From positions 1 to 11,883 of the forward strand of contig CALDPJ010000332.1 of the NCBI GenBank assembly GCA_937911795.1: 11,883 nt of DNA. Reading direction: 5' to 3'. Source of the stretch: an uncultured Flavobacteriales bacterium (GTDB taxonomy: Bacteria > Bacteroidota > Bacteroidia > Flavobacteriales_D > SKUL01). Shown here one piece after another: positions 6,522 through 11,883 of the stretch (positions are counted from its first letter, which is position 1; every line of letters begins with the position of its first letter). Position numbers and translations under genes: made by a program. Below the pieces are notes generated by a model that searched no databases, was not told where the DNA came from, and saw only the letters and a program-made list of their open reading frames with translations.

Positions 6522-8423
6522 ATGAAATACATATTCTTCATTGCGTTAGTTTTATCATCTGGAAGCCTTTGGCCACAAGAAGGATCTGCTCCTTTGATTT
6601 ACAACCGGATTCAGGAAAAGGAAATGAAACAACGTGCAGAGCGACTGAGAGACAATCCTGTTCAACCGCGGGCCAACGGTATGGAATTGCCTTTTGTTGA
6701 TGATTTTTCTACAGATAAATTTCCAGGAAATACCGACGGTGAACCCGAACACTGGCTGGATTTATCTGCATTCAGGAATTACACCAATGCTATTAATCCA
6801 CCATCACTGGGTGTGGTGACCTTCGATGGAGCAGATGAATATGGTTATCCGTATGACTTTAATGCTAATATCAATGGAGTACCTTGTGATACCCTTACTT
6901 CTGTGCCGATTAATCTTAATTATCCCGCATCCGATAATATTTACTTTAGTTTCTTTTATCAAGGTAAGGGGTTGAGAGAAAAACCTGAACCACAGGACTC
7001 TTTGACGCTGGAGTTTTATGCTCCAAACCTCGATCAGTGGTTTCATGTATGGTCGGTGCCGGGTTCAGAAATGACCGAATTCGAGAAGGTGATTTTTCAG
7101 ATTACTCATGAAAAATACCTGAGAGATGATTTCCAGTTTCGGTTTGTGAATTACGCAACCCCGCGAGGAGCGCTCGATCACTGGCACATCGATTATGTTC
7201 AGCTCGATCGGAATCGTTCGATCGACGAAGATATCGATGATGTTGCATACAGATATCCGGTCCGGACAATTCTCCAGGATTATTCGAGCATGCCGTGGAA
7301 GCATTTCATTCAGAATCCGGGGAATTATATGGCCGATGAAGTTCAACTCACGGCGTTTAACAATAATATAGCGTTCCCCGAAAATAATGATCTCGGTAAT
7401 CGAACCATTTTTGACCGGACAGTTGAGGTTTATTATGATGGTGTTCTGCAAGGTCAGACCATCAATGAAAGCAGTCCTCCAATAACTGCACAGAATGAAC
7501 TTATACTTACGGAACCGATCAATTCCGGCTCTTTTAATTATGTTTTTGACACAGACGTAAATGATACCTGCGCGGTGTTCGATGTTTACTTTTCAAACGA
7601 GGTCACACCTGATATTCACCCACAAAATAACGTCGTTCACTTAAAACAGGAATTTTACAGCTATTATGCCTACGACGACGGAAGTCCGGAATTGGTTTAT
7701 TATACAGAACTTACCGGCTCTCGTGCCGCATTGAGATACAACAACATGATGGGAGATTCATTAATCGGTCTGGCCATTTGGTTCGAAGCGATGAATACAG
7801 AACCCGCCGGCGGCAATGACTCTTATTTTCCTATGGTATGGGCAGTGAATAACATTGGCGAACCGGGAAATACAATTGCTCAGGGAGAGTGGTCGTCGGT
7901 TGATTTTACCGCTGGACAGGAAAACGGTTGGCGGTTGAGTAAGTTTATAGACCCTGTGTATATTCCTTCGGGCGGATTTTTTGTCGGGGTAACCCAAACC
8001 ACTGATGATTATTTGAACATAGGGCTGGACCTGAACAGTAATCTCAACGATGGTAGATTGTATTGGTATGATCCGGTATACGGTATTTGGACCGAAAACA
8101 CTTCTGCCGCGAATGCCTCTCTCATGATTCGTCCCGTATTCAAATCGACCAAACTGGGGCCGCTTTCTGTGGAGAATTCATCTCTGGAGAATGCCGGTAT
8201 CTTTCCAAATCCGGTAACAGACGAGATGACCATCCGGCCCGGAACAGAATCGTTTTTTGGCGTGGCCGAAGTGTTGGATCTGAGCGGAAAAGTAATTCGG
8301 AAAATACCGGTTAATGGCAGTACCACCTGGTCTGCCGGTGATCTGGCTTCCGGAATGTACCTGATGCGGATTCAATCCTCTGTGAACAGTGATCAGCGTG
8401 TACTTAAATTTGTGAAACAGTAA
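6522..8423 (+). CDS. Secreted protein with T9SS type A C-terminal sorting domain
   Basis: 633 residues. An N-terminal signal peptide (about 1-18, MKYIFFIALVLSSGS) is followed by a short Arg/Lys/Glu-rich helical stretch to about 45. Then comes a region at about 55-230 ending in DHWHIDYVQLDR, the typical last strand of MAM/jelly-roll-like beta-sandwich modules in Bacteroidota surface proteins. The middle (about 230-545) is beta-rich, with Asn/Asp/Tyr-rich segments and no motif I can name. The last 76 residues (558-633) are a type A sorting domain: IFPNPVTDEMTI, EVLDLSGKVI, SGMYLMRIQS and a terminal RVLKFVKQ. This directs export through the outer membrane by the type IX system and cleavage or anchoring at the surface. 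No catalytic residues recognised; function unknown. It starts 4 nt after the PASTA gene and ends 2 nt before rluD, so it is probably cotranscribed with both. Confidence 0.88.
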   Translation: MKYIFFIALVLSSGSLWPQEGSAPLIYNRIQEKEMKQRAERLRDNPVQPRANGMELPFVDDFSTDKFPGNTDGEPEHWLDLSAFRNYTNAINPPSLGVVTFDGADEYGYPYDFNANINGVPCDTLTSVPINLNYPASDNIYFSFFYQGKGLREKPEPQDSLTLEFYAPNLDQWFHVWSVPGSEMTEFEKVIFQITHEKYLRDDFQFRFVNYATPRGALDHWHIDYVQLDRNRSIDEDIDDVAYRYPVRTILQDYSSMPWKHFIQNPGNYMADEVQLTAFNNNIAFPENNDLGNRTIFDRTVEVYYDGVLQGQTINESSPPITAQNELILTEPINSGSFNYVFDTDVNDTCAVFDVYFSNEVTPDIHPQNNVVHLKQEFYSYYAYDDGSPELVYYTELTGSRAALRYNNMMGDSLIGLAIWFEAMNTEPAGGNDSYFPMVWAVNNIGEPGNTIAQGEWSSVDFTAGQENGWRLSKFIDPVYIPSGGFFVGVTQTTDDYLNIGLDLNSNLNDGRLYWYDPVYGIWTENTSAANASLMIRPVFKSTKLGPLSVENSSLENAGIFPNPVTDEMTIRPGTESFFGVAEVLDLSGKVIRKIPVNGSTTWSAGDLASGMYLMRIQSSVNSDQRVLKFVKQ

Positions 8424-8425
8424 AC

Positions 8426-9469
8426 ATGGCCGAAGAGCAGGATCCGATTGACGAACTCAACGAAGAACAGGAACTATTTGAACATTACCGGTATTCAGCC
8501 GACAAAGGACAGGAGCCATTAAGGATTGACAAGTACCTTATGGACCGCGTTCCGAATACCTCCCGGAATAAAATTCAAAGTGCCGCACACAACGGAAATA
8601 TCCGGGTGAACGATCAGATCGTGAAGCCGAATTACAAGGTGAAGCCGGGCGATGAAATCTCGATTGTACTTCCTTATCCGATCCGCGAAATCGAGCTGAT
8701 TCCCGAGGATATTCCGCTCGATATTGTTTATGAAGATGATCAGTTGGTGATCATCAACAAACCTGCGGGACTGGTCGTACATCCGGGTTACGGAAATTAT
8801 ACCGGAACGCTGGTCAACGCACTCATCTATCATTTCGATCATTTACCCGAAACCAATGGTGGTTATGATTCCCGGCCGGGATTGGTTCACCGGATAGACA
8901 AGCTCACCACCGGTTTGATGGTCGTTGCCAAAACGGAACACGCCCAAACCAATCTTGCCCGCCAGTTTTTTGATCGCACCACCGACCGCAGGTACAACGC
9001 ATTGGTGTGGGGTGAATTGCCGGACGAAGGAACCATCGAAGGATACATAGGAAGAAATCTGAAAAACCGGAAAGTGATGGATGTTTTTCCCGAAGGAGAA
9101 TACGGGAAACACGCAGTAACACATTACAAAACATTGGAGCGGTTTGGTTATGTATCGTTGGTGGAATGCAAGCTCGAAACAGGCCGTACGCATCAAATCC
9201 GGGTTCACTTTCAGCACATCGGTCATCCGTTGTTCGGTGATTTCGAATACGGCGGAGACAAAATTCTTAAAGGCACCACCTTTACCAAATACCGGCAGTT
9301 TATTACGAATTGTTTTAAAATAATGCCAAGGCAGGCGCTTCATGCGCGCACGCTCGGGTTGACGCATCCCACCACCGGAAAGCGAATGGAATTCACATCT
9401 GATTTACCGGAGGATATGTTGGAGCTGATTGAGAAATGGCGGAATTATATCGCCAGTCGGAAAGAATAG
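8426..9469 (+). CDS. rluD: RluA/RluD-family 23S rRNA pseudouridine synthase
   Basis: 347 residues. The family converts uridines to pseudouridine in RNA; RluD acts on helix 69 of 23S rRNA (U1911/1915/1917). An N-terminal acidic extension (about 1-29) precedes an S4 RNA-binding domain at about 30-83 (PLRIDKYL, TSRNKIQ, VNDQIVKPNYKVKPGDEI). The catalytic domain has INKPAGLVVHPG at 110-121, PGLVHRIDKLTTGLMVVAK at 151-169 with catalytic Asp158 in the HRxDxxTxG motif, RRYNALVWG at 188-196, and the terminal GRTHQIRVHFQHIGHPLFGD at 253-272. Length and domain order suit RluD; RluA lacks the S4 domain and RluC is the main alternative. The ATG is 2 nt after the T9SS gene's stop, so it is the last gene of that operon. 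Its stop is 3 nt from the convergent tryptophan dioxygenase stop. Confidence 0.92.
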   Translation: MAEEQDPIDELNEEQELFEHYRYSADKGQEPLRIDKYLMDRVPNTSRNKIQSAAHNGNIRVNDQIVKPNYKVKPGDEISIVLPYPIREIELIPEDIPLDIVYEDDQLVIINKPAGLVVHPGYGNYTGTLVNALIYHFDHLPETNGGYDSRPGLVHRIDKLTTGLMVVAKTEHAQTNLARQFFDRTTDRRYNALVWGELPDEGTIEGYIGRNLKNRKVMDVFPEGEYGKHAVTHYKTLERFGYVSLVECKLETGRTHQIRVHFQHIGHPLFGDFEYGGDKILKGTTFTKYRQFITNCFKIMPRQALHARTLGLTHPTTGKRMEFTSDLPEDMLELIEKWRNYIASRKE

Positions 9470-9472
9470 AAT

Positions 9473-10384
9473 CTATTCCTGTTCACTTCCCCAACTTTCT
9501 TTTTCTGAATCACTCCAAAGATGCGGGAAGAATTTGCGCTGCTGAAACTGAGGATGCAGGTATTTTTTCCACTCGCTTCCGCCGGTAGCAGCCTTCGTTT
9601 CGGTTTTACTCTCCAGATAATGCCGCGCGGTTTTTAAATGCACGTGCGGCCATTCCACGTTGTACATCCGGTCGAATTCTTTTAGGTTGGCCAGCATTTC
9701 TGCAGACGCATCGGTGCGACGTCGGCTCTTTTCTTCGAGCGTATGGCCCTTCACTTTTTTCGCGAGTAAAATTAAGCTGTCGAGATATTTGTCTTCAAAA
9801 TTCCGGAGGGTGAGCGTTTTCTTACCGGTTTTTCGATTCATTCCGGCGTCTTTCCAGTAGATGTGTTCGAAATATTCTTCTACCGAAGGATTTGCTCCAA
9901 GCCTTTTCTTGCCCTCGTCGTTCACGAGGTTTTCCAGCGGTGTACAGTAAATTTCAATGTGGCGGAACTGCACGCTTTGAAATCCGCTGGCTGGGGCCAG
10001 GGTGCTTCGGAAAGTGTTGTAATCGTCATAGTTCATCCCCGATTTCATCACATCAAAAGAAGTAATGAGCATTGACGTATACCGGTTTAAGCGGTTGACT
10101 TTATCCGCCCAAACAGCATCCTCGAGATCTTCTTCAACCAGTTGCTGAATTTCGTGCACCATCATTTTCAACACCAGTTCAGTCACTTGATGGTACATGA
10201 TAAAAATCGATTCGTCCTTAAATCCGGTCCGTGGTTTCTGCAACGAAAGGAGTGTGTCAACTTCTACGTAATCCCAGTAATTGATGGGTTTCGCGTGCAG
10301 CAATCCACGCAGGTAGGTGTCGGGGTTTTCACCAAGAGCGCGGTATTTTTCTTCAATCTGTTGAAAAAGCGGGTTATCAGTCAT
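9473..10384 (-). CDS. kynA: Tryptophan 2,3-dioxygenase
   Basis: 303 residues. This heme enzyme opens the indole ring of L-tryptophan with O2 to give N-formylkynurenine, the first step of the kynurenine route. Visible family motifs: NYWDYVEVDTLLSLQKP at 35-51, DESIFIMYHQVTELVLK at 57-73 with His65 at the distal active-site position, FRSTLAPASGFQSVQFRHIE at 125-144 (substrate carboxylate-binding Arg and the SGFQS signature), and WPHVHLKTAR at 245-254 with His249 the likely proximal heme ligand. ATGGS at 266-270 contains the substrate-contacting Thr267. The stretch between His249 and Thr267 is about four residues longer than in human TDO as I recall it, where the gap is 14. Its start overlaps the stop of the upstream membrane-protein gene as ATGA, so translation is probably coupled. 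No kynureninase or kynurenine formamidase gene lies in the window. Confidence 0.94.
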   Translation of the reverse strand: MTDNPLFQQIEEKYRALGENPDTYLRGLLHAKPINYWDYVEVDTLLSLQKPRTGFKDESIFIMYHQVTELVLKMMVHEIQQLVEEDLEDAVWADKVNRLNRYTSMLITSFDVMKSGMNYDDYNTFRSTLAPASGFQSVQFRHIEIYCTPLENLVNDEGKKRLGANPSVEEYFEHIYWKDAGMNRKTGKKTLTLRNFEDKYLDSLILLAKKVKGHTLEEKSRRRTDASAEMLANLKEFDRMYNVEWPHVHLKTARHYLESKTETKAATGGSEWKKYLHPQFQQRKFFPHLWSDSEKESWGSEQE

Positions 10385-10824
10385 AAAGTGTGGGATTTAA
10401 AAAGTGCAATTCCGAAAGAAGTAAGGCAGATTACTTTAATAATTTCCATTCCAACATACACAAAGTGCAGGTTTGACGGCGGGACTTCGAGATGCTGAAT
10501 GTGCAACTCTGCGCGGGCGTCGAGCGCAGGTAAAAGCCAAACCGTTTGTAGCAGCACCAACAATAACGGAACGAGGTACAACACGAATTCCCATTTGAGG
10601 ATAATTCCTTTTCCTAGAACGAGATTGGCGGCTACAAGGATGGCCAGAACCCACTCAATTTTGTTGAGCGCCCCGAACACCAGCCTTCCGATTCCCAGCC
10701 CCAGCGGAATGGTGATGCCCGGAGCTCTGAATTTGAGCCATGCTTCCATAAAACTGATGGCGCAAACGAATCCAATCCACAAAAAAGCGGCACTGATCGC
10801 CACCGGAAACTTCACCGAAATCAT
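10381..10824 (-). CDS. Small four-helix integral membrane protein, conserved type, function unknown
   Basis: 147 residues with four hydrophobic helices at about 7-27, 40-70 (broken by charged residues), 78-98 and 122-142. Notable features are charged residues next to or inside helices: Glu27, Lys31 and Arg33 in ISFMEAWLKFRAP, Arg47, and Asn54-Lys55-Glu57 in LNKIEW. A His-rich segment at 108-120 precedes the last helix. The KFRAPG and IGRLVF...LNK patterns loosely recall TMEM205/DUF4149-like small membrane proteins, but I do not assign it. No enzymatic motif. It sits between a truncated hemoglobin and tryptophan dioxygenase, with 4-nt ATGA overlaps on both sides, so its synthesis is tied to two heme proteins. 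A role in oxygen, heme or tryptophan handling is inference only. Confidence 0.8.
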   Translation of the reverse strand: MISVKFPVAISAAFLWIGFVCAISFMEAWLKFRAPGITIPLGLGIGRLVFGALNKIEWVLAILVAANLVLGKGIILKWEFVLYLVPLLLVLLQTVWLLPALDARAELHIQHLEVPPSNLHFVYVGMEIIKVICLTSFGIALFKSHTL

Positions 10825-11213
10825 AAAATGGGCTTTTGCGGATTGTTGCGGTAGTGTTCTATTTTGAAGTGAAACATTTCAGCCATTTTCTCGGCGCGCC
10901 ATTTGGCTTCGTCCGCCTTTTCGCCTTCAAAAATTTCGTCTATCGTTGCGAAGAAAAGCTGCAGCCAACGGATAAAATGTTCTTTTTCTACAGGAAGATT
11001 TGCATGCGGCACAAACGGACTGCCGTGGTAGGTGTGTTCGCCGAGCAGAACTGTTTGCCAGAATCGGTACATTTTCTCCAGGTGCTCCGGCCAGCGATCC
11101 TGAATAACGTTGTCAAAAATATGTCCCAACTTCTCGTCTCCACGCACTTTTCCGTAGAAAGTGTCAACCAGTAGTTTTACATCCTCGAGGGTCAGTATTT
11201 CTTTTTTCGTCAT
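10821..11213 (-). CDS. Group III truncated hemoglobin
   Basis: 130 residues, the usual size for a group III (P-type) 2-over-2 globin, such as Campylobacter Ctb. Aligned with Ctb from memory: Tyr20 in DTFYGKVR is the B10 distal tyrosine, LGHIF follows, His44 in WPEHLEK is the E7 position, FWQTVLLGE at 51-59 is the E-helix signature, and His70 in VPHANLP is the proximal F8 heme ligand. Trp83 in HFIRWLQLF is the likely G8 tryptophan of this group. The distal Tyr/Trp/His set normally gives tight O2 binding or peroxidase/NO-related chemistry. Cytoplasmic, no signal peptide. First gene of a minus-strand operon: its stop overlaps the start of the membrane-protein gene (ATGA), which in turn overlaps tryptophan dioxygenase. 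Confidence 0.93.
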   Translation of the reverse strand: MTKKEILTLEDVKLLVDTFYGKVRGDEKLGHIFDNVIQDRWPEHLEKMYRFWQTVLLGEHTYHGSPFVPHANLPVEKEHFIRWLQLFFATIDEIFEGEKADEAKWRAEKMAEMFHFKIEHYRNNPQKPIL

Positions 11214-11268
11214 TATGGTGATACTTTTGATATTGATTCCAATTCTTGCAGTTCTGAGAAATCTCGGG

Positions 11269-11276
11269 CAAAGTTA
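11269..11276 (-). promoter_or_regulatory. -7 promoter element for the globin/membrane protein/TDO operon
   Basis: On the minus strand this reads TAACTTTG, an exact match to TAnnTTTG, about 55 nt before the globin ATG. That leaves a leader of roughly 50 nt. A -33 element is not clear. It lies in the 109-nt divergent region shared with the folate gene. Confidence 0.45.
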
Positions 11277-11297
11277 AGGAATCTGCACAATAAAGGA

Positions 11298-11305
11298 TAA
11301 GTTTG
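11298..11305 (+). promoter_or_regulatory. -7 promoter element for the 5-formyl-THF cyclo-ligase gene
   Basis: TAAGTTTG exactly matches TAnnTTTG and ends 17 nt before the ATG at 11323, a spacing that would give a short leader. No good -33 box seen. Back-to-back with the globin-operon element about 22 nt away on the other strand. Confidence 0.45.
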
Positions 11306-11322
11306 TCCGATAAATTCGACCT

Positions 11323-11883
11323 ATGGAAGTAACCGAAGAAAAAAGCGCACTCCGAAAGGAAATGTTGGAACGGAGGAATTTGACTTCACCGGCAGAAAAA
11401 CGCGCTTACGACAAATGGATTTGTGGAGAATTGCAGCAGATTATTTCCGATCGGAAATGTAAGGTGGTGCATGCCTATCTTCCGTTGCGCGGCGAAATAA
11501 ATATCCGGCCGTTGCTCGAAAACCTGTTGAAACAAAATGTGAAGGTCGTGACGCCCAAAACTTTACCGCGTCCAAAGCTGGAAAACAGGGTGTTGAAATC
11601 TTTTGATTCATTAGATATCGGAGTTATGAAAACCCAGTATCCGGCAGAGGCCGATGTTTATGAAGGACCCTTTGATCTGATTATTGTTCCTGGTCTGGCC
11701 ATAGATCGTGAGAAATTCAGATTGGGTTATGGAGGCGGTTATTATGACCATTTTCTGGCGCAACAACCCAACGCGTATAAAGTCGGGATTTACTATCCGT
11801 TTCAATTGATTGACAAGGTTCCGACAGAGGCCCATGATGTGCAACTGGATGCTGTTTTGATTGGAGATCCGCTCAAGTCGAAT
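11323..11883 (+). CDS. 5-formyltetrahydrofolate cyclo-ligase (3' end beyond window)
   Basis: 187 codons are open from the ATG at 11323 to the right edge, with no stop reached. The enzyme uses ATP to turn 5-formyl-THF into 5,10-methenyl-THF, returning the storage folate to one-carbon metabolism. Visible motifs: the basic N-terminal helix KSALRKEMLERR at 7-18, YLPLRGEINIRPLL at 52-65 (folate-binding Glu region), LIIVPGLAIDREKFRLGYGG at 119-138, leading into GYGGGYYD at 135-142, the ATP/phosphate-binding signature, and VPTEAHDVQLDAVL at 166-179 (PxExHDxxLD, near the family's C-terminus). Typical members have about 180-200 residues, so only a few codons are probably missing. The gene is divergent from the globin operon. 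Confidence 0.93.
   Translation, partial: MEVTEEKSALRKEMLERRNLTSPAEKRAYDKWICGELQQIISDRKCKVVHAYLPLRGEINIRPLLENLLKQNVKVVTPKTLPRPKLENRVLKSFDSLDIGVMKTQYPAEADVYEGPFDLIIVPGLAIDREKFRLGYGGGYYDHFLAQQPNAYKVGIYYPFQLIDKVPTEAHDVQLDAVLIGDPLKSN

Noticed and set aside
8843..9367. Long open frame (174 codons) on the minus strand inside rluD
   Set aside because: It lies fully antisense to a well-conserved pseudouridine synthase, and its translation shows no recognisable domain.
10142..10498. 118-codon plus-strand open frame across the TDO start and the membrane-protein end
   Set aside because: Antisense to two supported genes, with no recognisable motif and no promoter seen.

Overview
The window looks like a piece of a Bacteroidota (Flavobacteriia-like) chromosome. 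Three signs point there. One gene encodes a protein with a C-terminal type IX secretion sorting domain. Bacteroidota-type -7 elements (TAnnTTTG) sit upstream of four genes (C45 hydrolase, ddl, PASTA protein, globin) and a fifth precedes the folate gene. Shine-Dalgarno sequences are not obvious. The exception is the left edge: positions 1-510 are clearly more GC-rich (about 62-68% in the stretches I counted, against 38-57% just to the right) and hold a short-chain dehydrogenase cut off inside its glycine-rich NAD motif. This looks like a foreign insertion or an assembly chimera.

Layout from left to right: (1) SDR fragment, minus strand, 1-510. (2) Glycerophosphodiester phosphodiesterase, minus, 531-1382. 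(3) Divergent from it, a plus-strand pair: a membrane-anchored C45/isopenicillin-N-acyltransferase-like Ntn hydrolase (1473-3152), whose end overlaps by 11 nt a PaaK-like acyl/aryl-CoA ligase (GTG start, 3142-4446). (4) A long imperfect hairpin made of TTAATGG-type units (4448-4555) between convergent genes. (5) D-Ala-D-Ala ligase, minus, 4550-5527. (6) Divergent from ddl, a tight plus-strand operon: a kinase-less PASTA membrane protein (5696-6517), a T9SS cargo protein (6522-8423) and an RluD-type pseudouridine synthase (8426-9469), separated by 4 and 2 nt. (7) Convergent with rluD (3 nt between stops), a minus-strand operon read right to left: group III truncated hemoglobin (10821-11213), a small four-helix membrane protein (10381-10824) and tryptophan 2,3-dioxygenase (9473-10384), each junction an ATGA overlap. 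(8) Divergent from the globin, the 5-formyltetrahydrofolate cyclo-ligase gene, which runs off the right edge (11323-11883).

Most of this is housekeeping (cell-wall precursor, ribosome modification, folate) with some accessory metabolism. The two most interesting units are the translationally coupled globin / membrane protein / heme-dioxygenase operon, which suggests oxygen or redox support for tryptophan oxidation, and the ligase / Ntn-acyltransferase pair, which resembles the two enzymes that activate and attach the penicillin G side chain but is probably aimed at an unknown amide or lipid product. No tRNA, rRNA, CRISPR array or insertion sequence was recognised, and no gene-free stretch exceeds 300 bases.
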